Assembly: GCA_016744455.1 (NCBI GenBank)
Contig: JADGEI010000007.1
Location: 1-64,000 of the forward strand
DNA from: Alcanivoracaceae bacterium
Lineage (GTDB): Bacteria; Pseudomonadota; Gammaproteobacteria; Xanthomonadales; Marinicellaceae
Direction of reading: 5' to 3'
DNA length: 64,000 bases
Made by a program: the position numbers and the translations under genes
In this document: positions 26,732 through 35,995 of the stretch, piece by piece
Position numbering within the stretch: position 1 is the first letter of the stretch
How the letters are laid out: each line of letters starts with the position of its first letter
Notes under the pieces: model-generated
Databases searched by the model: none
What the model saw: only the letters and a program-made list of their open reading frames with translations
What the model was told of the DNA's origin: nothing

Positions 26732-27547
26732 ATGATAGGTTTACTAATAGGCAGTATAATTGGGTTCAAGTTTGGAGGCATGCTAGGTGCATTTATGCTG
26801 GGTTATGTTGGTTTTTCAGCAGAAGAATGGGTAGCTGAAAACATACTTGGACGACCCAACAAAAAAACTCAAATTCAACAGGCTTACTTTGAAGCATTAT
26901 TTTCTTCTATTGGTAAACTTGCTAAAGTTGATGGTGTGGTTACTGCGAGTGAGATTAAAAAATGTGAAATTGTTATGCGCCGTATGAACCTAAGTCAACA
27001 ACAAAGACGGCAAGCGATTAAGTTGTTCAATAATGGGAAGCAAGATAACTTTAATCTTAATACCATAATTGCTGATTTTGCTCGTAAATCAGGTCGTTCT
27101 TATAGTGTAAAACAGATGTTTTTAGAAATGCTAATAGAAGTGGCATCTGCAGAAGGACGTATTAATCATGCAGAGTGGCAAATGTTATTAGGAATTTGTA
27201 AACAGCTTAGTTTTCCACAGCAGTTATTTGTAGCTCTTGTACGTATGCGTGGTTTTAATGTGCATGGCCAATACAGTTCTTCAGGGCAAAGTAATCAATC
27301 AAGGCAACAATACCAACAGTGGAAGCCACCTAAACAACATAAGACGAACTCTTATGAAGTCTTGGGTGTTAATGCTAATGATTCTAAACAAGTTATCCGT
27401 CGTGCTTACAAAAAACTAATGAGTTCACACCATCCTGACAAGCTAATCGCTAAAGGTTTGCCACCAGAAATGGTCGAGATTGCTAAAAAGAAAACCCAAA
27501 ACATTCAAGCTGCTTGGGAAGATGTTAAAGAACAAAGAGGCTTTTAA
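26732..27547 (+). CDS. djlA: Co-chaperone DjlA
   Basis: A 271-residue, type III J-domain protein. A glycine-zipper membrane segment forms the first 27 residues ([19 protein letters not shown]). A TerB-like helical domain follows (about 50-165). After a Gln-rich linker, the C-terminal J domain has [22 protein letters not shown] and the HHPDKL tripeptide that stimulates DnaK. It is transcribed divergently from purC; the two starts are 60 bp apart. Confidence 0.93.
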   Translation: MIGLLIGSIIGFKFGGMLGAFMLGYVGFSAEEWVAENILGRPNKKTQIQQAYFEALFSSIGKLAKVDGVVTASEIKKCEIVMRRMNLSQQQRRQAIKLFNNGKQDNFNLNTIIADFARKSGRSYSVKQMFLEMLIEVASAEGRINHAEWQMLLGICKQLSFPQQLFVALVRMRGFNVHGQYSSSGQSNQSRQQYQQWKPPKQHKTNSYEVLGVNANDSKQVIRRAYKKLMSSHHPDKLIAKGLPPEMVEIAKKKTQNIQAAWEDVKEQRGF

Positions 27548-27662
27548 TTAGGTTTAAATAGTGGGCTATTTGATGTAATTTTCACTCACTATTACTTCCT
27601 GCTAACCAATACCCTGCAATTTAGAATTTTTTATTAGTAAATTGCTGACTGTCGGTCAGAAA

Positions 27663-28859
27663 TTATTTAACTTCTATTTTAGCAAATTTCCTTTTACCTA
27701 CTTGGAAAACAGCCGTTGTGCCGGCTTTAATGAGTTGTTTGGGGTCTGCTATTTTTTCACCATTGACACTGACAGCATTTTGTTTAACCATGCGCATGGC
27801 ATCAGATGTGCTAACGCACAGTCCAGCATTCTTCAACAATAAGGCTAAACCAATTTCACCATTTTCTGTGTTTAGCGTAATTTCTGGGATATCATCAGGG
27901 ATGGCACCTTTTTGAAACTGGCTTTTAAATCCTGCTAATGCATCATCGGCAGCCTGTTTACCATGAAATCTTTCAACAATTTCTAAGCCTAATACAAATT
28001 TAACATCACGAGGGTTTTTGCCATCAGTCATTTCTTGTTTTAATTTGGCGATATCTGCATTGGATTTGAAACTTAATAAATCAAAATAACGCCACATTAA
28101 TTCATCAGAAATAGACATGATTTTTCCAAACATATCTCTTGGTGCATCTTCGATGCCGATGTAATTTCCCAAAGATTTTGACATTTTTTGGACGCCATCA
28201 AGGCCTTCCAACAATGGCATGGTCATTACAACTTGTGGTTCTTGGCCGTATTGTCCTTGTAGGGTTCTACCCATTAGTAGATTAAAACGTTGATCTGTGC
28301 CACCCAATTCAACATCTGAATTCATAGCGACAGAATCATAACCTTGCACTAATGGGTACATGAATTCGTGAATGGCAATGGGTTGCTGGGAAGAAAAGCG
28401 TTTAGAAAAATCATCACGTTCTAACATGCGAGCAACGGTATAACGAGAGGCTAAAGAAATTATATCAGCAGAGGTCATTTTGTTCATCCAAGTAGAGTTG
28501 AAGCAGACCTTGGTTTTTTCTTTATCTAAAATCTTGAATATTTGTTGTTTATAAGTTAAGGCATTGGCATCAACTTGTTCACGCGTCAATATTTTCCGTG
28601 TAATATTTTTTCCTGTTGGGTCTCCTATCATCCCTGTAAAGTCACCAATTAAAAAGGAGACTTCGTGTCCTAACATTTGAAATTGTCGCATTTTATTTAT
28701 TAAAACAGTGTGTCCAATGTGTAAATCAGGTGCAGTTGGATCAAAACCAGCTTTTATCTGTAAGGGTTTGCCTTTTTTGAGCTTTTTTTCTAGCTCTTCC
28801 AGTTTAATAACGTCTTCTGTGCCTCGCGTTAGCAAATCTAAAGATTCTTGTATTGACAT
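27663..28859 (-). CDS. tyrS: Tyrosyl-tRNA synthetase
   Basis: A 398-residue class I synthetase charging tRNA-Tyr. HIGH is at 47-50 (within [13 protein letters not shown]) and KMSKS at 225-229 ([10 protein letters not shown]). A C-terminal S4 RNA-binding domain ([16 protein letters not shown]) is present. The [13 protein letters not shown] segment and length place it with the TyrRS group (about 400 residues) common in Pseudomonas and marine gammaproteobacteria, distinct from the 424-residue E. coli form. Confidence 0.96.
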   Translation of the reverse strand: MSIQESLDLLTRGTEDVIKLEELEKKLKKGKPLQIKAGFDPTAPDLHIGHTVLINKMRQFQMLGHEVSFLIGDFTGMIGDPTGKNITRKILTREQVDANALTYKQQIFKILDKEKTKVCFNSTWMNKMTSADIISLASRYTVARMLERDDFSKRFSSQQPIAIHEFMYPLVQGYDSVAMNSDVELGGTDQRFNLLMGRTLQGQYGQEPQVVMTMPLLEGLDGVQKMSKSLGNYIGIEDAPRDMFGKIMSISDELMWRYFDLLSFKSNADIAKLKQEMTDGKNPRDVKFVLGLEIVERFHGKQAADDALAGFKSQFQKGAIPDDIPEITLNTENGEIGLALLLKNAGLCVSTSDAMRMVKQNAVSVNGEKIADPKQLIKAGTTAVFQVGKRKFAKIEVK

Positions 28860-28988
28860 TGAGTTTCCTGTTTGTAAATTGTTAAAAGACAGGTATTTTA
28901 ACTGAATTTGAGCCTATATGGCTATTAATATGTAGGTAATCATTGACGAATTTATGCATCTACTATATCTTTGTGGGGTTCAAAAACC

Positions 28989-30347
28989 ATGTTAAATTCT
29001 TTGAAAAAGAAAAGTTCACAAGCTGTATTTGTTAACAGAAATAATCAGATTCCTGCAATTCCTGCTATTAAACTTAATAAGTTGACGTTAGTACTTTTAG
29101 CTTGTTTTGCATCTTTACTCTTGTTGGCGTTTGCAATACCACCTTCAAAACCGATTCAAACCCATAAAAATATTCAATTACAAATGCCAGTTCAACCTCT
29201 ATTAAGTCTAGTGGCATCAAACCCTGAAGATGAAACGATCTGGCAAAATTTAGTCATTAAGAAGGGGCAAACATTATCCAGTATTTTTGATGATTTAGAT
29301 TTAAGCCAAACATTATTGTATAACATTATCCATATCAACAAAGATGCGAAACAATTAACCAAAATATATCCCGGCGCAACTATCGCTTTTGCTAGGGATA
29401 AAAAAGGGGGGTTTTCAAAATTAAAATACAGGGTATCTGAAACACAAGAGCTGGTTGTCAAGCAAATAGATAGTTCGCTTTCAACTGAAATGATTGTGCA
29501 TGCTACTGAATCACAAGTACAAACGGCTAATGGGACAATTACTGGTTCGCTATTTAATGCGGGAAAGAAATCTGGTTTAACAGATGCCATGGTGATGAAA
29601 TTAGCGAGTATTTTTGCTTGGGATATCGATTTTGTCCTAGATATACGCCAAGGTGATACCTTTAGTTTAATATACGAAAAAATATACCAAAATGGTGAAT
29701 TCTTAAGAGATGGACGAGTTATTGCTGCTTCTTTTACCAATCGCGGTGATACCTACAAGGCTGTATCTTATGATGATGGAAATGGTTGGAGTTATTATAA
29801 TCCAGATGGGCGGAATATGAAAAAAGCTTTTCTTCGTGCTCCATTGAATTTTTCATACATATCGTCAAATTTTAATCCAAAGAGGTTTCATCCCGTGCAA
29901 AAAAGGGTAAAAGCACACCGCGGTATAGATTATGCGGCCCCAAGAGGTACGCCTGTTTTCGCTGCGGGCAATGGAAAAGTTATTAAGGCAGGATACAACA
30001 AGTACAATGGAAACTATGTTTTTATCAAACACCCAAGTGGCATTGTGACAAAGTATTTACATCTTCATAAACGTAAAGTTAAACGTGGTAAGAGTGTCAA
30101 GCAAGGCCAAACAATTGGAACGGTTGGATCAACAGGAATGGTTACAGGAGCACATTTGCACTATGAATTTGTTTTAAATGGTGTACATAGAAACCCACGT
30201 ACAGTTAAGTTGCCTAAAGCCAGCCCTTTAGCAAAGAGTAAATTACAGCCTTATAAATTATACGCAACGCCTCTCTTTTCACAGTTAGATAGTATTAGTG
30301 TAAACAAGGTTGCGTTACAAAAAACCACACATAATAAAGAATCTTGA
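28989..30347 (+). CDS. mepM: Murein DD-endopeptidase, MepM-like (M23)
   Basis: About 452 residues. An N-terminal membrane anchor (about residues 27-50) precedes an OapA/LysM-like region (TIWQNLVIKKGQTLSSIFDDL) and a second LysM-like segment. The C-terminal M23 zinc-peptidase domain has HRGIDYAAPRGTPV and GAHLHYEFVLNG, supplying the H-x(n)-D and HxH metal ligands. These enzymes cut peptide cross-links so that new murein can be inserted. The frame is open to a TTG at 28971, but ATG at 28989 is a more natural start. The stop overlaps the TTG start of anmK, so murein cutting and recycling are coupled. Confidence 0.93.
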   Translation: MLNSLKKKSSQAVFVNRNNQIPAIPAIKLNKLTLVLLACFASLLLLAFAIPPSKPIQTHKNIQLQMPVQPLLSLVASNPEDETIWQNLVIKKGQTLSSIFDDLDLSQTLLYNIIHINKDAKQLTKIYPGATIAFARDKKGGFSKLKYRVSETQELVVKQIDSSLSTEMIVHATESQVQTANGTITGSLFNAGKKSGLTDAMVMKLASIFAWDIDFVLDIRQGDTFSLIYEKIYQNGEFLRDGRVIAASFTNRGDTYKAVSYDDGNGWSYYNPDGRNMKKAFLRAPLNFSYISSNFNPKRFHPVQKRVKAHRGIDYAAPRGTPVFAAGNGKVIKAGYNKYNGNYVFIKHPSGIVTKYLHLHKRKVKRGKSVKQGQTIGTVGSTGMVTGAHLHYEFVLNGVHRNPRTVKLPKASPLAKSKLQPYKLYATPLFSQLDSISVNKVALQKTTHNKES

Positions 30348-31447
30348 GTTTTTTTATTGGTCTGTTATCAGGCACCAGCGTAGATGGCATAGATGCTGCT
30401 ATAGTTGATTTTAATCAAGATGAGATAAAACTCATGTGCACACATGAACAAAAGTTTACTGCTGAATTGCAAAAAGACTTACAAGCAGTCATTAAATCAC
30501 AAAAGGCCTCACTCGACCAATTATCACAAATAGATTCTAGGATCGCAAATGAGTTTTCTGAAGCGGTAAATAATTTAATAAATCAATCTAAAATACCCAA
30601 AAAAGACATCACAGCCATAGGCTTTCATGGGCAAACAATCTTTCATCAACCCAATGGTGAATATAAAAACACCCTACAATTAGGCTCTGCTCATCAATTA
30701 GCGGCTAAAACAGGGTTAGATGTTGTTACAAATTTCCGTAGTTTGGATATGGCCTACGGTGGTCAGGGTGCGCCATTAGCACCAGTAATCCACCAAAAAT
30801 TATTTGCTAAAAAAAATACAAACACAGCAGTGATAAATCTAGGTGGTATTGCAAATATTAGCTTAATTGGAAAAGATTACATCAGCCCCATAGGTTATGA
30901 TACAGGACCTGCTAACTGTCTTATTGATGAATGGGTGAATGTAAATAAACAACAAGATTACGATAAGAATGGTTATTGGGCAAAACAAGGAAAGCTCAAT
31001 AAAAAATTGCTTGACATGATGTTAGATGATAACTATTTTAAAAAGCGATCGCCCAAAAGCACTGGGCGAGAGTACTTCAATAAACGCTGGTATGATACAT
31101 TTCTCTGCCAATTCAATGGTGTTTCTGTTGTAGATGTACAGGCAACATTAACCCATTTAACAGCTGCTTCTATCGCTGATGCGATACAAAATGAAAAGTT
31201 TCAGGTTGAAGAAATTGTTGTCATGGGCGGTGGAGCAAAAAATTTATTCTTGCTGGATTTAATTAGCCAATATACTGGTGTTACTACCGTAATTTCAAAT
31301 AAATACGGTTATAATTCAGATTGGATTGAGGCGATACTCTTTGCTTTTTTAGCCAAAACAAGGATAAACCATGAAGCAATCGATTTATCCTTAATAACGG
31401 GTTCAACTGAAAAATTGTTTGTTGGAGATATAATCAATATCTCCTAA
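30344..31447 (+). CDS. anmK: Anhydro-N-acetylmuramic acid kinase
   Basis: A 367-residue cytoplasmic sugar kinase that converts anhydro-MurNAc from recycled cell wall to MurNAc-6-phosphate. IGLLSGTSVDGIDAAIVDF is the phosphate-binding start. GFHGQTIFHQP, NLGGIANIS, GYDTGPANCLIDEW and VVMGGGAKN are family blocks. The start is TTG, overlapping the mepM stop (TTGA); no ATG lies near, and the family aligns from this point. Confidence 0.95.
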   Translation: MSFFIGLLSGTSVDGIDAAIVDFNQDEIKLMCTHEQKFTAELQKDLQAVIKSQKASLDQLSQIDSRIANEFSEAVNNLINQSKIPKKDITAIGFHGQTIFHQPNGEYKNTLQLGSAHQLAAKTGLDVVTNFRSLDMAYGGQGAPLAPVIHQKLFAKKNTNTAVINLGGIANISLIGKDYISPIGYDTGPANCLIDEWVNVNKQQDYDKNGYWAKQGKLNKKLLDMMLDDNYFKKRSPKSTGREYFNKRWYDTFLCQFNGVSVVDVQATLTHLTAASIADAIQNEKFQVEEIVVMGGGAKNLFLLDLISQYTGVTTVISNKYGYNSDWIEAILFAFLAKTRINHEAIDLSLITGSTEKLFVGDIINIS

Positions 31448-31460
31448 TATTAACCTTGCA

Positions 31461-31634
31461 GATAAATACCTATCATCAGGACTTCTTTCTCCCTCTCTCA
31501 TTGAATTTAATTTGAAAGGTCAAAGACTATTTACCCTTGGGCTGCGTTATCAACATTTGATTTAGAATGACTAAACCTTCATGTTGATGCCTTGCCAGGA
31601 GCAAATAGTCTTAGACTGATGACTGGTATTTATC
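31461..31634 (+). ncRNA. Candidate structured RNA: three nested stems between anmK and rpe
   Basis: Three coaxial inverted repeats are nested: outer GATAAATACC/GGTATTTATC (31461-31470 with 31625-31634) extended by TCATCAG/CTGATGA (31473-31479 with 31616-31622); middle AAGACTATTT/AAATAGTCTT (31523-31532 with 31603-31612); inner ATCAACAT/ATGTTGAT (31549-31556 with 31581-31588). No T tract follows the outer stem, arguing against a simple terminator. It does not match a riboswitch or known RNA that I recognise. Confidence 0.4.
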
Positions 31635-31706
31635 CGTAAGGTCTCTAGTATAATCATAACAAAAATCTTTGCACTGAAATGGAACCTTTTATAGTTTGGT
31701 TTTGTC

Positions 31707-31739
31707 TTGACATCTTTGGTATATTAGTAAATACTAATA
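31707..31739 (+). promoter_or_regulatory. rpe promoter with overlapping palindrome
   Basis: TTGACA (31707-31712), 17 bp, then AATACT (31730-31735). A perfect 8+2+8 palindrome TATTAGTA-AA-TACTAATA (31722-31739) covers the -10 region, so a repressor could act here. The ATG lies at 31765. Confidence 0.6.
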
Positions 31740-31764
31740 CTCACTTTCAAATTTGAGAAAAATC

Positions 31765-32433
31765 ATGTCTAAATTTATCATCTCGCCATCTATTTTATCA
31801 GCTGATTTTGCACGCCTCGGCGAGGACACTCAAGCAGTGCTCGATGCTGGTGCTGATTGGGTGCATTTTGATGTGATGGATAATCATTATGTTCCAAACT
31901 TAACTATTGGCCCAATGGTTTGTCAGGCTTTACGCGATTATGGAATTTCCGCACCTATTGATGTACATTTAATGGTAAAACCAGTAGACCGGATTATACC
32001 TGATTTCGCAAAAGCGGGTGCCAGTATGATCACCTTTCATCCTGAGGCTTCAGATCATGTTGATAGGTCATTGGGTTTAATAAAAGAATCTGGATGCCAA
32101 GCTGGGTTGGTGTTGAATCCTGCTACACCATTGCCTATTCTTGAACATGTGATGGATAAACTTGATATGATTTTATTGATGTCAGTTAACCCTGGGTTTG
32201 GTGGTCAGTCATTTATTCCTGAAACACTAAATAAAACTCGTGCTGTGCGAGAATTAATCAATAAAAGCGGTAGAGACATTCGTTTAGAAATTGATGGCGG
32301 AGTGAAAATAAATAATATCCGTGAAATAATGCAAGCAGGTGCAGATACATTCGTAGCTGGTTCAGCGATTTTCAATACCGAAAATTATAAAGCAACAATT
32401 GTTGCTATGCGTGAACAATTAGCTCTTGGTTAA
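31765..32433 (+). CDS. rpe: Ribulose-phosphate 3-epimerase
   Basis: A 222-residue TIM-barrel enzyme interconverting ribulose-5-phosphate and xylulose-5-phosphate in the pentose phosphate pathway. It shows [33 protein letters not shown] (metal-binding His and Asp), [22 protein letters not shown] and LEIDGGV...[12 protein letters not shown]. The frame is open upstream to a TTG at 31753, but the ATG at 31765 gives the family's [15 protein letters not shown] start. Confidence 0.96.
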   Translation: MSKFIISPSILSADFARLGEDTQAVLDAGADWVHFDVMDNHYVPNLTIGPMVCQALRDYGISAPIDVHLMVKPVDRIIPDFAKAGASMITFHPEASDHVDRSLGLIKESGCQAGLVLNPATPLPILEHVMDKLDMILLMSVNPGFGGQSFIPETLNKTRAVRELINKSGRDIRLEIDGGVKINNIREIMQAGADTFVAGSAIFNTENYKATIVAMREQLALG

Positions 32434-32444
32434 GTAATATAGTC

Positions 32445-32476
32445 TTCAATTCATGTTCAATTCATGATGTTATGCT
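32445..32476 (+). promoter_or_regulatory. PhoP-box-like direct repeat and -10 element
   Basis: A tandem 11-bp repeat TTCAATTCATG (32445-32455 and 32456-32466) gives TTCAAT-N5-TTCAAT, the 6+5 spacing of PhoP and other OmpR-family boxes. TATGCT (32471-32476) follows 9 bp later as a possible -10. It lies directly before the PepSY-phoP-phoQ operon, which suggests autoregulation. Confidence 0.45.
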
Positions 32477-32479
32477 AAA

Positions 32480-32875
32480 ATGCTTACTATGTTAAAAATA
32501 GTGCTTACACTGAAAATATTATTGTTGATTATCCTCATTGGATTTTTACAGGATTCTGTTGCTAAAACAAACAAGTCTGTAAGTCTTAAAGATGCAACTG
32601 AGAATATTCAAAAGACTTCTAAAGGTAAAGTTTTATCAGCACAAACCAAAAATAATTACAATGGAACTAGCTCACACCGGGTAAAAGTTTTAACACCAAA
32701 TGGTCGAATAAAGGTGTACCATGTACCTACTGGTGAAGCGGTTAAAAAACCTGGTAATAATAGGACGAACTCAGGAAATAGTAACCCTAACTATCATAAT
32801 AACACTAATCGAAATGGCTCTACAGGTAGTCGCTCGAATAGGAGTGCCCAGACAAAAGGAGATAACAAAAAGTAA
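32480..32875 (+). CDS. Exported PepSY-like protein upstream of a two-component system
   Basis: 131 residues. A hydrophobic signal segment (about 1-27, ending DSVAK) is followed by SLKDATENIQKTSKGKVLSAQ and HRVKVLTPNGRIKVYHV, which follow the PepSY pattern. The C-terminal third is Asn/Ser/Thr/Arg-rich low complexity. Small PepSY proteins commonly precede PhoP/PhoQ-type genes, and this gene's stop overlaps the response-regulator ATG (TAATG). A modulatory role on the sensor kinase is inference. ATG at 32489 (codon 4) is an alternative start and fits better if the -10 at 32471 is used. Confidence 0.72.
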   Translation: MLTMLKIVLTLKILLLIILIGFLQDSVAKTNKSVSLKDATENIQKTSKGKVLSAQTKNNYNGTSSHRVKVLTPNGRIKVYHVPTGEAVKKPGNNRTNSGNSNPNYHNNTNRNGSTGSRSNRSAQTKGDNKK

Positions 32876-33564
32876 TGAAAATACTATTAATCGAAGATGA
32901 CGAAAACTTAAGAGAAGTACTAGAAAAAAGATTAAAGGAAGAAGGTTTTGTTGTCGAAATAGCGGATAATGGGGAAGATGGATTGTACTTAGGGCGTGAG
33001 CTTGAACTTGATTTGGCAATTATTGACCTGGGTTTGCCTAAGATTTCTGGAATGGAAGTAATACAGACCCTCCGTAAAGAAGACAATTCTTATCCTATTT
33101 TGGTATTAACGGCACGTGGTTCATGGCAAGATAAAGTCATGGGTTTGGATGCTGGAGCTGATGACTATTTGGTTAAACCTTTTCATTTTCCTGAATTATT
33201 GGCCCGAGTCAATGCGTTGGTTAGACGATCAGCTGGTTTTTCCACACCCGAGTTGGAATGCGGTTATATTAGCCTTAATACTTCAACAGGTGAAGTAAAG
33301 TCGGAAGGAAAAACGATTGATTTAACTTCTTATGAATATAAAGTGTTAGAGTATTTGATGTTACATCAAAATATCGTGGTATCTAAAAGCACTTTAACGG
33401 AACATATCTACCATCAAGATTATGACCGTGATAGTAATGTTATTGAAGTTTTTGTCGGCAGATTACGTCGTAAAATTCAATCTAAAAAGCACAATCAAAA
33501 AGTTATTGAGACCTTAAGAGGAAGAGGGTATCGCATGAGATCCCACTCTGATGAAGAAGAATAA
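32875..33564 (+). CDS. OmpR/PhoP-family response regulator
   Basis: A 229-residue regulator. The receiver domain (1-~118) has the acidic pocket IEDDE near residue 7, phospho-acceptor Asp51 (LAIIDLGLP), Thr in VLTARG and Lys in YLVKPFHFPELLARV. The winged-helix DNA-binding domain (about 128-224) shows LTSYEYKVLEYLM, HIYHQDYDRDSNVIEVFVGRLRRKI and IETLRGRGYRM, close to PhoP/QseB types. It overlaps both the PepSY gene (1 bp) and the kinase gene (14 bp). A PhoP-like box precedes the operon. Confidence 0.93.
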   Translation: MKILLIEDDENLREVLEKRLKEEGFVVEIADNGEDGLYLGRELELDLAIIDLGLPKISGMEVIQTLRKEDNSYPILVLTARGSWQDKVMGLDAGADDYLVKPFHFPELLARVNALVRRSAGFSTPELECGYISLNTSTGEVKSEGKTIDLTSYEYKVLEYLMLHQNIVVSKSTLTEHIYHQDYDRDSNVIEVFVGRLRRKIQSKKHNQKVIETLRGRGYRMRSHSDEEE

Positions 33565-34933
33565 TTTTGTTTTAAAACGGTTTTCCCTCACAAATCGCCT
33601 TTTAATTACGGCGACATTGGCACTGGTAATAGCCTTAAGTCTAATTGGTTTCGTTATGGATCAAGCTTTTAAAGAAAAAACCATGCATTTGGTAAAAGAA
33701 CGACTTGAAGATTATGTCTATGCATTGATTTCTGTTATTGAAGCCACTGAAGATCACTCAATCACAGTGCCTGACAATGATCATCTTCCTATTTTGAAAT
33801 TAACTCAACCAGCTTCAGGAATATATGCACAAATTATTAGTGAAAAATATGATTGGCAATCTATATCAATGATCGGTGCAGATTTACCAACACCAAATAT
33901 TCTTTCAACCAACAATACGACTTTTGATACGCCGTTACACTTCCGAGGAAAAGATTTTTTTAGAATGACCAAAGGGTTAATTTATCAACCTCAAGATGAT
34001 GTCGAAATTCCTTTTACTATTAGTGTGACTGAAGATGCAAAAAATTATTTTCGTGAATTAGGAGAATTCAAAGAAAAATTATGGATGTGGATATTTTTTA
34101 CTAGTATTATTTTGCTAGGGATACAAGGGTTAATAATGAACTGGTCACTACGACCATTAAAGCGATTAACAGAAAATTTGGCAGAACTAGAAAAAGGAAA
34201 AATTGATCGAGTAAGTGACGATTATCCAAGTGAATTGGCTGGCTTAACTAATAACCTTAATAAATTAATAGAAAATGAACGTGGTAATCTAAATAGGCAA
34301 CGTAAAACATTGGGCGACTTGGCTCATAGTTTAAAAACCCCATTAGCTATAATCCATTCTGAATTAGAAAATACAGGAGCGACAAATAAACTTTTAATTT
34401 CAGAACAGGTAGCTAGTATGAATGATATTGTTGAATATCAATTAAAAAGGGCCGCAGTAGCAGGACATCGAACTTTTACTGTTGGGATGCCAGTTATTGA
34501 TAAATTAGAACAAATTATTCGTACCTTAGATAAGGTTTATAGGAATAAAAAGGTAAAAACACATTTGCAAATAGCCCCTGGTGCGGAGTTTTTTGGTGAG
34601 CATGGAGACCTGATGGAGTTGCTAGGAAATTTAATCGAAAATGCTTATAAATGGTGTGATCAAAATATTTCCGTAACAATAAAGACACTAACTTTACTTA
34701 ATCGTAGGAGGACAGGTTTGATTGTTGAAATAGCAGATGATGGCCCGGGCGTGAATAAAGCTAAGCGTAGTGAATTATTGAAACGAGGTGTACGAGGTGA
34801 TGAACAAGTCAAAGGTCATGGAATCGGATTATCTATTGTTAATGATATTGTTGAATCTTATCAAGGGAAAATTGAGATAAAATACCATGAATTGTTGAAA
34901 GGTGCTCATTTTATTATTACATTACCACCATGA
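33551..34933 (+). CDS. PhoQ-like sensor histidine kinase
   Basis: A 460-residue membrane kinase. Transmembrane segments at about 17-37 and 177-198 enclose a periplasmic sensor domain of about 140 residues. A HAMP linker begins at NWSLRPLKRLTENLAEL. The H box is GDLAHSLKTPLA (His259), the PhoQ-type form. The N box reads GNLIENAYKWC, and the G boxes are ADDGPGV and GHGIGLSIV. In the periplasmic region I see no extended acidic patch like that binding Mg2+ in enterobacterial PhoQ, so the ligand cannot be named. Overlaps the regulator gene by 14 bp and the mazG-like gene by 4 bp. Confidence 0.92.
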   Translation: MKKNNFVLKRFSLTNRLLITATLALVIALSLIGFVMDQAFKEKTMHLVKERLEDYVYALISVIEATEDHSITVPDNDHLPILKLTQPASGIYAQIISEKYDWQSISMIGADLPTPNILSTNNTTFDTPLHFRGKDFFRMTKGLIYQPQDDVEIPFTISVTEDAKNYFRELGEFKEKLWMWIFFTSIILLGIQGLIMNWSLRPLKRLTENLAELEKGKIDRVSDDYPSELAGLTNNLNKLIENERGNLNRQRKTLGDLAHSLKTPLAIIHSELENTGATNKLLISEQVASMNDIVEYQLKRAAVAGHRTFTVGMPVIDKLEQIIRTLDKVYRNKKVKTHLQIAPGAEFFGEHGDLMELLGNLIENAYKWCDQNISVTIKTLTLLNRRRTGLIVEIADDGPGVNKAKRSELLKRGVRGDEQVKGHGIGLSIVNDIVESYQGKIEIKYHELLKGAHFIITLPP

Positions 34934-35358
34934 AAACAAACCGAAAAAGTGTACTAGATTCAACCCCAAAAGATTTAACAGAATTAACAAAAGCGGTAGA
35001 ACTGTGCCAACGAGCTGCTAAAATCGGTTTTGATTGGCCGTCAATTAACCCGGTTTTTAATAAATTGGAAGAAGAAATATCTGAACTTAAGAGTGCGATA
35101 GCTGGTCAGAACAAAGAAGAAATGTTAGATGAGTTGGGTGATGTGTTATTTGTTATTACAAATATGGCAAGGCACTTAGGAGTTAATCCTGAATTGGCGA
35201 TAATCAATGCCAATAAAAAGTTTAAGCGTAGGTTTAAGGCGGTTGAAGCTATGGCCCGAGAAAAATATCCGCAAAAGAGAAATGTTAGCCTTAATATACT
35301 TGAAAAATTATGGGATGAGGTTAAGATATTAGAAACATCTAATATAATGAAAGATTAG
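34930..35358 (+). CDS. mazG: MazG-type nucleotide pyrophosphohydrolase, single C-terminal domain
   Basis: A 142-residue all-alpha NTP pyrophosphohydrolase domain. LQ-type RAAKIGFDWPSINPVFNKLEEEISEL and DELGDVLFVITNMARHLGVNPE...ANKKFKRRFKAVE match the C-terminal half of E. coli MazG, including the EExxE and ExxD metal-binding acidic residues. The usual N-terminal domain (about 120 residues) is absent, so this is a half-length protein, either a natural single-domain form or an ancestral loss. The likely role is hydrolysis of non-canonical or excess dNTPs. The start overlaps the kinase gene stop (ATGA). Confidence 0.88.
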   Translation: MKTNRKSVLDSTPKDLTELTKAVELCQRAAKIGFDWPSINPVFNKLEEEISELKSAIAGQNKEEMLDELGDVLFVITNMARHLGVNPELAIINANKKFKRRFKAVEAMAREKYPQKRNVSLNILEKLWDEVKILETSNIMKD

Positions 35359-35426
35359 TATTGAAAACTGGTCTAATTAACCTTATATAGATACATTAAT
35401 TATTAAATATAATGGAGAACCGAACA

Positions 35427-35753
35427 ATGAGTGAAAATATTACTTATGCAACTGATGATAGTTTTGATGCAGACGTTAATGCTGATGTGCCAGTATTAGT
35501 TGATTACTGGGCTGAATGGTGTGGCCCATGCCGCATGATTGCTCCAATTCTTGATGAAGTTGCGAATGAAATGAAAGACCAAGTTAAGGTTGTGAAAGTT
35601 GATACTGAAGCTTGCAGAAATACAGCAGTAAAAATGGGTATACGTGGTATTCCAACATTGATGGTATTTAAAGGTGGCGAAGTTGTTGATCAACATGTCG
35701 GAGCTCTTTCTAAAGGTCAATTAGTTGAAATGTTAAACAAGCATACTGCTTAA
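35427..35753 (+). CDS. trxA: Thioredoxin 1
   Basis: A 108-residue dithiol oxidoreductase with the WCGPC active site (residues 31-35), VDYWAEWCGPCRMIAP, the cis-proline in RGIPTLMVFKGG, and a final helix. The frame can be read five codons upstream (35412), but the ATG at 35427 has GGAGA 8 nt before it and gives the standard thioredoxin length. Downstream are a weak hairpin and then rho, the common trxA-rho order. Confidence 0.96.
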   Translation: MSENITYATDDSFDADVNADVPVLVDYWAEWCGPCRMIAPILDEVANEMKDQVKVVKVDTEACRNTAVKMGIRGIPTLMVFKGGEVVDQHVGALSKGQLVEMLNKHTA

Positions 35754-35770
35754 CCTTTAATAATATATAA

Positions 35771-35799
35771 ATGGTGCTTTTTATTAAATAAAGTGCCAT
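35771..35799 (+). terminator. Possible trxA terminator
   Basis: A 10-bp stem ATGGTGCTTT / AAAGTGCCAT with two G-U pairs and a 9-nt loop. The following T-rich segment is broken, so termination may be partial. Confidence 0.4.
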
Positions 35800-35843
35800 T
35801 TCTACTTAAAAACCTAGTTTTTTTTACCTCAAATAACAATTTA

Positions 35844-35863
35844 GTTGCTGGTTTGCCAGCAAC
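35844..35863 (+). promoter_or_regulatory. Hairpin in the rho leader
   Basis: Perfect 8-bp arms GTTGCTGG / CCAGCAAC with a TTTG loop, 132 bp before the rho ATG. There is no T tract. It may be part of a leader used in rho autoregulation, which is known in enterobacteria. Confidence 0.4.
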
Positions 35864-35995
35864 ATGATAACTTACACCTATTCAATTTAGGTCGTTAATT
35901 TCTAACTACCTATTTCCAAAAACTACACAATACAATTTTATACACATTTTGTGTGTGCATTTTACTTTAACTATCAAAATTACCTTTCTAAAAAA

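Larger units (their letters stand above)
31448..31764. other. Structured intergenic region between anmK and rpe
   Basis: A 317-bp gap containing a nested set of inverted repeats (31461-31634, separate entry), a pyrimidine-rich run at about 31482-31500 and the rpe promoter with an operator-like palindrome (31707-31739). No plausible protein-coding frame was seen. Confidence 0.7.

Noticed and set aside
29192..29740. 182-codon frame antisense to mepM
   Set aside because: Overlaps a conserved murein peptidase and shows no motif or signal.
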